From Krasilnikovozyma curviuscula (taxonomy: Eukaryota > Basidiomycota > Tremellomycetes > Cystofilobasidiales > Mrakiaceae), in contig MVAQ01000298.1 of assembly GCA_014825775.1 (NCBI GenBank), positions 1 through 22,380 on the forward strand: a stretch of DNA of 22,380 nt, in the 5' to 3' direction. Positions 1 through 9,351 of this stretch are shown piece by piece (within the stretch, counting starts at the first letter, position 1; each line of letters opens with the position of its first letter). The position numbers and the translations under genes were made by a program. The notes beneath the pieces are model-generated. The model searched no databases. It was given only the letters and a program-made list of their open reading frames with translations, and was not told where the DNA came from.

Positions 1-466
1 GGTTGTGCTATGGGAGGAGATAGGGGAGGGGATAGGGGAGATAATAGAAACAAACTGATATTCAAGTAGCTGAAATTAAAAGAAACAAGACAGAATCATA
101 CCATTAAAAAAACAATACTTTTGTGAGAATCGTGAGAATGTGAATTGTGAGCAGAACAAGAGAAAAGTAAGAGACAATCATGACGCAAAGCGAGAAGTGT
201 AATGAAAATTAAATGACAGATGTGATGATGCTTGTGTAGACTTTGTGAAGTGGAGATTCTGTGTGACAGGAGTATGATGAGAGATTGAGAGTATGCGATA
301 TGTTGGATTTGAGGATCTACAACTGAGTTAGGGCAGAGCGCTAATGCCTAATATTACAACAAAAGAATGTTTAAGTAAGTTCAATAGCTTTTCTGAGAAA
401 GCAAGGAATCTGATCACTCACCAAAAAGGTGAATAGGTGCAGGAAGATTTCACAATGCCAGTACTT
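1..466. other. Non-coding flank, 3' side of the first gene
   Basis: This stretch follows the stop codon of the minus-strand gene at 467-1339, so its right part is probably that gene's 3' UTR. I see no coding frame with splice or family support. A good minus-strand donor (GTGAGT at 421-416) lies about 45 bases past the stop, so a 3' UTR intron is possible, but the nearest acceptor gives a very short intron. The left end is purine-rich, with four runs of G at 12-38. Confidence 0.5.
12..38 (+). repeat. G-run tract, possible G-quadruplex
   Basis: Four G runs are seen at 12-14, 23-26, 28-31 and 35-38, separated by 8, 1 and 3 bases. The first spacer is one base longer than the usual 7-base rule for quadruplex motifs, so folding is only possible. 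The tract is formed from repeats of GGGGA and GATA-like units. No function can be assigned. Confidence 0.35.
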
Positions 467-1339
467 CTACAGTTTGGTTCTCTTGGAATCTCTTTCATCG
501 TCACCACCGTCTGAGCTTCTTTTGCTTCCGCTGCTGATTTCATATGCCAATGGAGATCCATTCTTGGTACCGACGGTGACAGGAGGCACCGGCAGGAAGG
601 TAGTGGTCATGGTCGTTGTTGTGATGCTGGCAGTTGGGGCAGCTGGGGTCGAGTTGCTCAACGTAGGTGAGACTGATGGTGACTTGGTAGTCACACTGGC
701 TGGGTTTGGACTCGATTGTCTACTTCGCTTGCCGCCTGTGATCTTGACAGTGGTGACAGCAGTAGTAACAGTCTTTCTCTTCTTGTTTGGACTCTCTTTA
801 TTGTTTCTCTTACTGCCACCGGTGCTAGAGGAGGCACTATTCTGGCGAACCATTTTAGCACCGTACTTTTTGGCCTTCTTCAACGCGGCTTCCTCGTCTG
901 GAGGAAGACGAGCTCGAAGGTTTTGAAGGTCCCATCCAACGGTGTCGGTGGTTTGATCGGCTGAGTAATATTCATGTTCTTTCGACCGGACAATACACTC
1001 TTTGACAATGAAAGACAAGTTGGTGGTGCCGATGGAGAGGTAAGATGTCGAAGACAATGTTGCTGCAACTGGTGGCACACGATGACCTCTGGACGAGCCC
1101 GGCGTGGCGTTGATGGATGCAGATTTTTGGATGTCGATTGTTGCGACAGCTGGGGGTGAAGCTGAAGATGGTGAAGATGTCTCGGAGTAGCTGCCGGGTG
1201 AAGCAACCTGTGGGGTTGCGGCGAGAATAGGGGTTGAGGCGGCTTTCTGTTGAGCTTGATGAAGTTGCTTTAGGCGTGAATATTCAGCCATGCTGATTCG
1301 ACCTTTGGGCGGCCACTGGGCTGCTGTAGTGGTAGACAT
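467..1339 (-). CDS. Ser/Thr-rich basic protein of unknown function
   Basis: A single uninterrupted coding exon gives 290 residues starting with MSTTTAAQWPPKG and ending KRTKL. I do not recognise the family. The N-terminal part (residues 1-105) is low in complexity and rich in Ser, Thr, Ala and Pro. A more ordered-looking segment at about 108-167 contains KECIVRSKEHEYYSADQ, VGWDLQNLRARLPP and a Lys-rich helix. The C-terminal third is Ser/Thr/Pro-rich with basic clusters such as NKKRKT and GKRSRQ that could be nuclear localisation signals. The ATG at 1339-1337 was chosen because the frame upstream is open but holds no earlier ATG. Two GT-AG pairs on this strand (1521-1430 and 1690-1587) look like 5' UTR introns. 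Nuclear location is inference only. Confidence 0.6.
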   Translation of the reverse strand: MSTTTAAQWPPKGRISMAEYSRLKQLHQAQQKAASTPILAATPQVASPGSYSETSSPSSASPPAVATIDIQKSASINATPGSSRGHRVPPVAATLSSTSYLSIGTTNLSFIVKECIVRSKEHEYYSADQTTDTVGWDLQNLRARLPPDEEAALKKAKKYGAKMVRQNSASSSTGGSKRNNKESPNKKRKTVTTAVTTVKITGGKRSRQSSPNPASVTTKSPSVSPTLSNSTPAAPTASITTTTMTTTFLPVPPVTVGTKNGSPLAYEISSGSKRSSDGGDDERDSKRTKL

Positions 1340-1780
1340 GCAGAGATAGTGCCGTTCGGGTGCAGTGAGTGGGCTGGAAGCGACTGATCCGACAGATGTT
1401 GTGTCCAAAAAATTGAGAGGTCGGGAAGCCTGCAGAAGTCAAAATGATGACCACGGGGTAGAATTGTCAGTGTCACCTCATTCTCCAGTGTTGAAGATAT
1501 CTCGAAGGGAAGAAGACTCACCGAGAATTGGTCTAGCGGAAGAAACTCAGAGCGGTTAACGAGGGTGAAGTTGAAATTTGTAACCGCTTGAAGAAATCAT
1601 CACAACCGCGACGGGTCAGAAAAGCTGAACTGACACAATGATCCAAGGGACCCAAACACCAGAGAGAAAGGAGCAGAAGGTAGTACTCACTCTCTGATCT
1701 GAGTAGATAGTGGGTTGGGGGCTGTGGATGGAGTAAACTTTAGTCTAAACGCTGAAAATGGAAGAGCCACCCGTCAGCTC
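1340..1780 (-). other. Probable spliced 5' UTR of the first gene
   Basis: On the minus strand two introns can be drawn. One runs from 1521 (GTGAGTC) to 1430 (TTCTGCAG), 92 bases. The other runs from 1690 (GTGAGTA) to 1587 (TTCTTCAAG), 104 bases. Joining the exons leaves a frame that is open into the coding region across both junctions from a TAA near 1740, but it contains no ATG. It is therefore most simply a leader. An ACG codon is created at the upstream junction, with G at -3 and G at +4. Confidence 0.4.
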
Positions 1781-2465
1781 CTGCTTTTCCTTTCCGTAGG
1801 CTCACAAAGGGAAACAGTTCTCACAAAAAGCCGGGGGATGCTGCTACTTGTAGCTTATCCGTTGTTTCTCTGGATAGGGTGGACGAGAAACTGCTTGATG
1901 ATAAGGAAGTCGATTGACCTGCACCAGCAAAAACCAAAACCAGGTGAGAGGTCACCTTCTTCAGCTTGATTGGCCTGTGATGTCGTCTTCCACGGCCAAG
2001 ATACTATGTGCTCTCCACAAGGTGATATTCAGGTCGTTTCTGTGTGTTTTCCCGGTGAACCTGCAGATTGGATAGATGTTCGTTGGGTCGCTGCAGCAAA
2101 AGGGAAGGGGAGCAGACGTGCAGCCGAGAGGAGAGTGAGCGCCACAAAACGACGGATTATTTGATTCCAGCGGGCGTTTGCGCAGGGCGATCAGTAGTGC
2201 AAGTTATCTTTCAGTTCAAAGTGAGGACAGGTAATTAACACGAAAAAGCAATGTAATATCACAGGATAGCTATATCCGTGCGAATAACAGCCGAACATAT
2301 GAGATAGGAAAAATCAAAACAATTTTGCGCCGCCATCAACGAAAGTGACGACTACAAAGAAAACTAAAGATGAAAGACTGGCGTCAGTGACAGGTTCATG
2401 ATAATTACTGATGAGAAGACAGAGGAACGGTAAGCGAATCAGAATCCCAAAAGCCGTGGATGTGG

Positions 2466-2815
2466 CTATCGTCTTCTCCCACTCCCTTCTCCAGATCTGA
2501 AAGACCCAGAGTCGTGAGGTAGGTTAGACTGACGTGCAAATTGTCGAAGGTTCATCATAATAAAACAAACTCCACTTGGGGCCCAAGTTGCGAGTGTAAT
2601 TAAGAAGGAAAGAAAAGAAATAGGGTGACGAAGGATACTCACAAAGCAAAGCGGCACCGACCAAAAACTGTAACGTAGAACACTATTTGAGAACTACATC
2701 CAACTACCAAGAAAAAAACATTGAAGACTTTTTGTGTTGCTTGAAGTTCTAGTCCGGATGTCAATAACAAGCTATTGCTTGAAGCTTTCACGGCCGTTTG
2801 AAGGAGTTAAAATTT
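2466..2815 (-). other. Possible small spliced minus-strand transcript
   Basis: A donor GTGAGTATCC (2642 down to 2633) and an acceptor CCCCAAG (ending at 2575) define a 68-base intron, which matches the typical intron length of confident genes here. Joining the flanks gives an open frame of roughly 90 codons containing a hydrophobic stretch (VFFLVVGC, IVFYVTVFG) and ending in a basic Ser/Gly tail before a TAG at 2466. There is no ATG at its start and I recognise no family. It could be a missed small gene, a non-coding RNA or chance. Confidence 0.15.
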
Positions 2816-3387
2816 GAAAAAGGCTATCCATTCCAAGAACGAAGAGAAATTGAAAATTTTGAGGATTGCAGTACTTGAGCATAGCTGAAAGAATTTGTCA
2901 TGAAGCGAATTCGTCTGGTCCAAGAGTTACCAAGGACGAGAGAGAAAATCGTTGGGTAGTGATCAAACTTTTGGAATCATTGATTAGGTCTCTATAGCTT
3001 GTCTACCATTTCAAAAGAGAGGCTTCCATCACTCGTAAGAGTAGAGACCAGGTATTGGGTTTGAAAGTGGGATGTGGTTCAGGTCGTCTTGGTTTAGAAC
3101 GAAAGTTAGGAAACTTTTGGGGGCTGCTCGAGCGTGATGGTGGTAACGCCTCCTGAATTCCTGTCACTCCAAGGAGTCTGATGCAGCAAAATACACGTCC
3201 TCTAGTAAATAAATCCCTTCGATGACTATATCTTTGTCTGTTTTAATGCGATTTTTAGCTGGTATGTGGTGGCGCGAGACGAGAGGTACAAGCTTGTTGA
3301 AGAGACGTCTCGACTGGAAAGAACACATTTTCTGTCGCACTATTAGGGGCATGCGATAGGGCTTGAGTGTTTGCCTCTGATGATGGA

Positions 3388-3420
3388 CGTCAGAGGAGAC
3401 ACCATCGTCAGAGGAGACAC
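3388..3420. repeat. 15-base direct repeat upstream of the DenD-like gene
   Basis: The sequence CGTCAGAGGAGACAC occurs at 3388-3402 and again at 3406-3420, giving an 18-base period with a 3-base gap. It lies in the probable promoter or 5' UTR of the plus-strand dehydrogenase gene. It could be a paired regulator site or a simple duplication. Confidence 0.5.
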
Positions 3421-3566
3421 TGAGAGGTAAACAAAGGCCCGATAAACCGGTTGTTGAAACCGCGCCGCCAAGTACCGCCGTCCCTCATCACTAATCGACA
3501 GCCTGAGCTTTGTCTACCACTCGACTTCCAATCATCACCATTCAAGTACAAGTAGTAAAAGTGAAG

Positions 3567-5094
3567 ATGTCGTGAGTAGCATGTTGTTCCCCGGGGAATG
3601 TTGTCGTCGGTCAAAGTGGGGAAACTGATACTGTTGCTTCTTAGCCCCCCTTTGCAACTCCCGGCTTCTATCAAGGTCAGTAGTTCATCCTGACAAGCCT
3701 TTTTGCCTGTTATTGACTCGTTGGACGGTTATCAGACAATTCTAGGCGAGTTTTCTTTTCAAACGACCGTTCAAGAGACGCGCCCCTCGCTCACCATTTT
3801 CCGTTTGTTTCTATCTGATCTGTAGTCACTGGAGCTGGAGGGTTAGCAACTTTTTTAATTCGGGTTTCTCTCTCACGCCAAGATTAATAGTCCCTTCACA
3901 GCTTCGTAGGTCAGCGCTTGACAGCAGCCCTTCTCGCTGTATCCTCTTCGACACGTATCATCACCACCGATCTGCATGCACCAACTGGCTTCACTGGTGA
4001 AAGCAGAGTCGTGGCTATATCTGCTGATCTAGGCAAGACCGCTGACATTGAGGGTTTGTTCGCTGGAAATGAGATAGATTGTGTAAGTCGTTTGTGGAGG
4101 ATGTCTCAATTAAAGCAGGGAATTACTCAGACTTGATGTTCAACGTGCAAACCATAGATCTTCGCTCTTCATGGTATCATGTCGGGAGGATCTGAGGCCA
4201 ATATGTCGTTGGGATACGCCGTCAACGTAGATAGTCACTTGAGTCTGCTGAAACAAGCTTCAGCTCACAAGAAGGGCATCGTCTATGTTTATATTTCTGG
4301 TCTGGCTGTTTATGGAGGTGAGCACATGGACGAAAGACTTTCATCTGACCCTCTAAGAATGTCGACTTACGAAACGCTCCCTCTTCGCTCCGTAAAGGTA
4401 AACCAACCGATGTCGTCGATCCAGAAATCACTCCTCTCAGACCAGAAACCTCATACGGAGTTGAGAAAGCAATCGCAGAGCTTTACGTTTTCGATTACAC
4501 GCGAAAGGGCTTGGTAGATGGAAGAATTATCCGCTTGCCGTTAGTTGCACGGTTCACCTCTCAACTAACAACCACTTCTTGACAAATCTTTCTCTTCCTC
4601 TTCTTCGCAGAACTGTTGCAATTAGAGCGGGAGCGCCATCAACAGCCGCCTCGTCCTTCATCTCAGGCGTTATCAGAGAGCCTCTCCAAGGGCTGCCATC
4701 CGAGCTGCCAATCGCCTCAGGACCGGAAGACCCCGCCATGGATGAGCTCCTCGTCTACCTGTCGAGAACAAAGACGGTTATCAGGAACATAATCTACGCT
4801 GCTTGTATCCCAGCGAACATTTTCCCAAAGAACTCGCGCTCCGTCAACTTGCCCGGCATCACTGTCTCTCCTCGCCAAATCTTAGCCGCCTTGGAGAAGG
4901 TAGGTGGAAAGAGGGCGTTGGATTTGGTGACGTACAAAAAGGACGAGAAGGTGTGCGCTATCTGTGAGAGCTGGCCAGGAGGGTTCAAGAACGACATTGC
5001 GATCGGCTATGGGTTTGAACAAGACAATACGGAAACAGGCTTTGCGGACGCTGTTCAAGACTTCTACGAGGAGACACTCAAAGTAGAAAAGTAG
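3567..5094 (+). CDS. NAD-dependent epimerase/dehydrogenase, D-erythronate dehydrogenase (DenD)-like
   Basis: Eight exons give 342 residues: 3567-3571, 3645-3675, 3736-3745, 3826-3841, 3902-4082, 4158-4317, 4398-4539, 4611-5094. The protein is an extended short-chain dehydrogenase. The Rossmann motif TGAGGFVG is at residues 17-24 and the catalytic Tyr and Lys are at Y154 and K158 (SYGVEKAIAEL). The following stretch, GRIIRLPTVAIRAG then a Ser-rich FISGVIREPL, resembles bacterial DenD, which oxidises D-erythronate at C2 with NAD. The substrate here is inferred from that likeness only; another sugar-acid or nucleotide-sugar substrate is possible. Length fits the family (about 320-345). There is no signal peptide, so it is probably cytosolic. 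The third exon is only 10 bases, and the intron after it begins GC (3746-3825). Without these two choices the glycine motif cannot be joined in frame. Confidence 0.85.
3736..3825 (+). other. 10-base microexon followed by a GC-AG intron
   Basis: The bases ACAATTCTAG (3736-3745) encode Thr-Ile-Leu plus one base and complete the first Rossmann strand (KTILVTGAGG). They sit between a GT-AG intron (3676-3735) and an intron starting GCGAGT at 3746 and ending CTGTAG at 3825. GC donors are the commonest non-GT class, and the GAGT that follows fits the consensus. No GT donor in the region restores the reading frame. Confidence 0.7.
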
Positions 5095-5413
5095 ATAGCT
5101 GTATGTTGAATTGCGGAACAGTCCGAGATCAGTCCGAGAACAGTCCGAGATTGGATTGTCGGCGTCGCGTTGGGTCTTAGCCTTCCATACCTTCTTCCGC
5201 TCCAGGGAGAGAGTCCATACTTAAGCGCACATGTTTGTTCATATTACGAAGGCTTTTGATCTGGTAGCCGCGTCTGTAAGAGTAGATTTTTTAAATTCCG
5301 ACTCTCCGCACCTGTGAAACGACGAGAAAGGGGACGAGGTGAATGGAGACACTTTTGCCCTTCGACGTCGACTAGGAGTCTTCCACCTTCACCTGTCCAC
5401 TCCGACCCTCGAA
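5095..5413. other. Intergenic: 3' UTR of DenD-like gene and promoter of the E2 gene
   Basis: This 319-base interval joins two plus-strand genes. It holds a three-copy 11-base tandem repeat just after the DenD-like stop codon and an AT-rich spot near 5287. I see no further gene. Confidence 0.5.
5119..5151 (+). repeat. Three-copy 11-base tandem repeat
   Basis: CAGTCCGAGA is repeated at 5119-5128, 5130-5139 and 5141-5150, each followed by T, A and T, which gives an 11-base period. It starts 25 bases after the DenD-like stop codon, so it is probably in the transcribed 3' UTR. It may be a minisatellite that varies between strains. Confidence 0.75.
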
Positions 5414-8400
5414 ATGTCTGCATTGCAATCCTTGGTTGACATGGTGAGCTAGGAAGCCATCATTACAGAAGCTGGATTTACTGATTCTTCAATTGATAGG
5501 GAGCAACCGCTGCCCAAGCCAGGATGGCTTTGAGTAGGACTCGAAATGACGTTTCTGAAGCTGCTGTGAGTGCTGCATTCTTCTTTTTCTAGCTTGGGAT
5601 GCGATAAAAGGGTCTTGGTTGCTGATATGCTGGACGGCCCCGTCAATAATATGACAGGAATTGATATTCTCAGGTCGCCTCGACGAAGCAGAAGCTTCAG
5701 CTCCAGGAAACTTACCAGTAAGCTCCACGACGATCCTGGTTAGATAATAATTGTACAAGATACTGATTCTTTTCTTGGGTCGAGGTAGACCCCACCAGCA
5801 GCTGTAGACGAAGACAAGGACGACAGCGACACTGACCTGCCAGGAAGTGATGATGAGCCAGCGGACGATGATGATGACGATGCTGAAATGATGGATGATG
5901 ACGAAGATGAAGATGTTGGATTTTACGATGACGATGATTTTGATGGTGAGTTCATTTAAAAGCCTTTCTTAGCTATAAAATCCAGAACTCAAAACTTGCC
6001 CTTCCTCGGATTCCAGACGGTTTTGGAACCAATACTTCGGATATCCCTTACACCCAGAGTGATCCTTATGCTTCCGTTGAGTTCTCGAAGGACAGAAGAG
6101 AGGACATCATTCAGGTCGACGAGCCCGTGGTTCAAGTCACTATCGAAGTGAAGGGTCGGCCTGAACGAGGGACCTTACTCCATTCAGGAGATTGGGTCAG
6201 TAACATCTCTTCCTTCCATTTCTTTATAGTTATTTCTGGGGAGGCTCAAAGATCTCCTGGCGATACCAATTTTCCAGATGTCGGGGTGTCCTGAGAAAGG
6301 AGAACAAGGTTTTCTCTTCTCAATGTACAATACGCTTGCCAGCAATACCGAACCCTGCAAATGTCCTCAACACGGATGTATAGGATCTTGGCCAAGGACA
6401 AAGTCTGACTTCGTAAGCCCTCCATCGCGCTGAAACTTTGAACCTGGATCAGCATGGGGTTGACTGGATCAATTCATTTTACAGTTCACCGTCTTCTCAT
6501 CATTCTCAGTCTTCCTCAATCACCTCAGAGAAATTGTTCACAAGACTTGCACAGAATGCCTCAAAAAAGCGTGCTTCGCTTGCGGAGAGCCACTTGGGAG
6601 GAACGATAACGATGCGCTGTTCCACTGTCCAACTCTCCAGGGAGTTATTGTTGGGTGCGGTTTGATCATGGTCACGAGGCTCTTTGACAATTTAAATGTA
6701 ACCCACGAACACAATAACAAAGAACGTAGTCCTGAGCACAAGAAGCGCCGGCTTTTACCCGGCATCGATATGGGAATACCAGCAGGCAAGACCTTCGCTT
6801 CTGGTAAGTTTTACCCGATAAACTTTTAAGATTGATTTATATTTTTGACTGGAAAACACTTTGAACCATACAGGTACTGGCTATTCGGGAAACTCTAAAG
6901 AAGATGTGAGTCACAGATGGCAGGCAGCTTTGGAAATGGAAATTCTTGCTTCGTTGACTGACTCCCCCATGTTGCAGCGCTCTGGTCAAGAAGCTGCTCT
7001 TAGAACACAATTGGAAAAGGACAAGGCAATTGCTGATCTTTTGGCGGAGATCAGAGAATACTTGCCCAACACTCGTCGACATTCTGGTATGCGACAGACT
7101 GACGTCACAATCAGTCCCACCACTTTAGCTCATCTTAGAAGAAGATTCAACTCAGTTGCTGCCACTCTTCTTCGAAATGATTCTATCTCTGACATGAGCT
7201 TGAGAGAAGAGCTTTACTACGAATTAATGAATTGGTTGGAGGGGAGCCCTCACAGCATGATCTTTCCTTTTCTTACTGAATTTACTAATTTAGATTCGTT
7301 CGGTCTTGCAGGTCATTTCTCAGCACGAGCAACTAGGTTCCATGATGGCCATGCCGTTTATGGCACCCCTTTCCGACATCGTCATCAAGACTCCAACCGC
7401 TAGCAATCCAACCACAACTAGGGAAATCGTCTACGAGGGATCCTTCTCACCGAGGGAGCTCCTGGAAAAGATTGTTATCCAAGCGAAGTCTGCCAAGAAG
7501 GTAAGTCCGTCTGATGATTCAACTGCCCATCTCCAGCTGACATGGGCTTGACGTTTGAAGGGCTTGTCAAACTCCAGCGGATTTGTCAAAACTGATGTTG
7601 TACTAACAGAGGAGGAAAAGAGGATGAGTCTCACCGAGCGTCAGAAGGAGAAGTCTAGGGATGATTCGCTCAGAGACGAGGAGTTTGAGAAACTGCGAGT
7701 GTTTTGGTGAGTTCTGCTTCTTTGATTTCTTGCATCGTGTCATCTTGATTCTGACGATTTCCTTCCTCTGTAGTAATCGAATCATCCAAACAGCTAAGAA
7801 CATTGACCAGTCATTGACTGATACGAAAGGGCCCGCTTTTGTCAAAAAGCTTCACTCTACTCTTCCACAACTGGCTAGCACCGAGGAGAGCGTAGTTTTA
7901 ACGAAAGCTGGGGATACAGATGAAGAACGACAGAAATCTTACGAAGGATGGTCCAAAAAAGTCTGTTTTGAGTGTGAGTGTTCATACAATTTCCTCCGCG
8001 CACTGCCGATTCTTACCTATTGAGGTTGGCGTTGCAGATGCGGATCTCAGCCTACCATCACCTCCCATTGCTGAAGGCGCCGAACCTGCCCCTCAAACAT
8101 ACATACATGCTTACAACAAGGACGTCATATCTATGCAATCCATCGAAATGCCAAAGAGATCGCTTGCAATCGCTAAAGAGTTAGCGGTTCTCACCACGTC
8201 TCTTCCGACCGGCTGGCATGGCTCGATCTTCCTGCGGGTTGACGAAACTCGCGTAGATGTCATCAAGGCGCTCATAATTGGACCTCAAGATACCCCTTAC
8301 GCCGACGGATGTTACCTTTTTGATATTCACCTCCCAACCAACTACAATAATGTTCCACCTCACGTGAAGACGATGACTACCAAAGGCGGGTTGTACAGAC

Positions 8401-9108
8401 TGGGTCCAAATCTTTATGCGGATGGTAAAGTCTGCTTGTCTTTGCTCGGGTGAGTTTTTGGAAACACCTTGAGCCGTTGCGTGTCCATTGGCTGATCCTG
8501 CAGGAGACGTTGCCTTTGACAGAACTTGGAGTGGACCTGGTTGGATTTCTGGAAAGTCGACACTTTACCAGGTGCTCATTTCTATCCAAGCCATGATTCT
8601 CAATGATGAGCCATACCTTAATGAGCCTGGTGAGCATATCATCTTCCTCCGCCGACTCATTCCGTTGTTTATGTCTCGCTTCTTTATTATAGGCTGGGCG
8701 AATCAGGCAGGCACTGCTCAATCCAAGAGCTACAACTTGAATGTCCGCAGAATGGTAGTAAATGATGCCATGGTTTGTGTATTAGACGTCTCTATCCGCT
8801 GCGATATCAAACCTGATCTATTGCCCCCCATTTTATTAGCTGGGCAATCTGAAGAATCCTCCAGTACCTTTTGCGTCCGTCATTAAAACCCATTTCAAGC
8901 TCAAGTCGAGGCATATCTCTGCTACGCTGGACAAATGGCTTGCTGAAGACAACGGTGCTAGCACAGGCAGCAAACCGTCCACACTGAGTAAGTTTTGCTC
9001 TTCGACTTCGGCCACCCGATGTTTATCGTCCTTCTCTTTTCAGAAGCCGATATTGCTGAGTTGAAGGCTCTCCTGGAGAAGCTCGATCGAGGAGAAGACC
9101 TGAAATAG
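5414..9108 (+). CDS. UBA / Cys-rich / UBC ubiquitin-conjugating enzyme, BIRC6/UBE2O-like E2 core
   Basis: Sixteen exons give 886 residues: 5414-5443, 5500-5565, 5658-5717, 5789-5945, 6017-6195, 6278-6412, 6485-6803, 6874-7241, 7312-7500, 7561-7706, 7774-7973, 8038-8449, 8523-8629, 8693-8772, 8840-8987, 9044-9108. Domains in order: a UBA-like helix set (about 1-45); an acidic run (about 59-104); a Cys-rich module with C168, C191, C193, H196, C198, C231, C234, C239, C242, H256 and C257, which could bind zinc; a helical middle (about 320-620); and a UBC fold (about 655-816). The E2 core reads PNLYADGKVCLSLLGTW with catalytic C749, then EPYLNEPG, close to BIRC6 and UBE2O. The usual HPN triad reads GPN. 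This suggests an E2/E3 hybrid that loads and transfers ubiquitin. One intron (7242-7311) has GG instead of GT at its donor. If it is not spliced, the protein stops at about 491 residues without the UBC domain. Confidence 0.85.
7242..7311 (+). other. Intron with a non-canonical GG donor
   Basis: Exon 8 must end after Glu438 (GAG, 7239-7241) and exon 9 resumes with VISQHEQLG at 7312. The branch-like TACTAAT near 7284-7290 and the TTGCAG acceptor (7306-7311) are normal. The donor reads GGGAGCC, which differs from a perfect GTGAGC by one base. No GT or GC in the preceding 60 bases gives the required phase. It may be a true rare donor, a damaging mutation or a sequencing error. Confidence 0.65.
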
Positions 9109-9351
9109 ACCGCATCACAACATTGAATTTATCTGCATGTTTCTTGTACACTTCACGACCAGCTACGCATACCAAAACATCAACGCTGTAATTATAATCA
9201 CGTGTTTCTTTATTCCACTCAATGTCTACATCACCATCTCCATATGCATGTACTATACTCGTTTCATGGTGCTGGCTGGCAAATCTACCCGCTCGGGCCC
9301 TTGTCTAATCTCTCAAGTCCGCCACTCGACATATCATCCAACTCGCGAAAA

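Larger units (their letters stand above)
1781..3566. other. Long divergent intergenic region
   Basis: About 1.8 kb separates the leader of the first minus-strand gene from the DenD-like gene on the plus strand. I find no protein with family support here and no tRNA or rRNA. Short open frames exist but look random. One minus-strand GT-AG pair (2642 to 2575, 68 bases, the usual intron size here) suggests a possible small spliced transcript. A 15-base direct repeat lies at 3388-3420, about 150-180 bases before the DenD-like start codon. The region probably contains promoters for both neighbours. Confidence 0.5.

Noticed and set aside
429..926. Open frame on the plus strand opposite the first gene
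   Set aside because: It is antisense to the Ser/Thr-rich coding frame, has low-complexity Leu/Val composition and no splice or family support.
1715..2164. Two adjacent plus-strand open frames
   Set aside because: They have no family likeness and no supporting splice sites, and they overlap the probable leader and promoter of the minus-strand gene.
3164..3352. Minus-strand open frame of 62 codons
   Set aside because: It is short, isolated and without recognisable motifs; frames of this size are expected by chance.
7261..7293. Acceptor TTTAG at 7293 for the GG-donor intron
   Set aside because: It also keeps frame, but it lies only a few bases after the likely branch site TACTAAT, so the CAG at 7311 is preferred.
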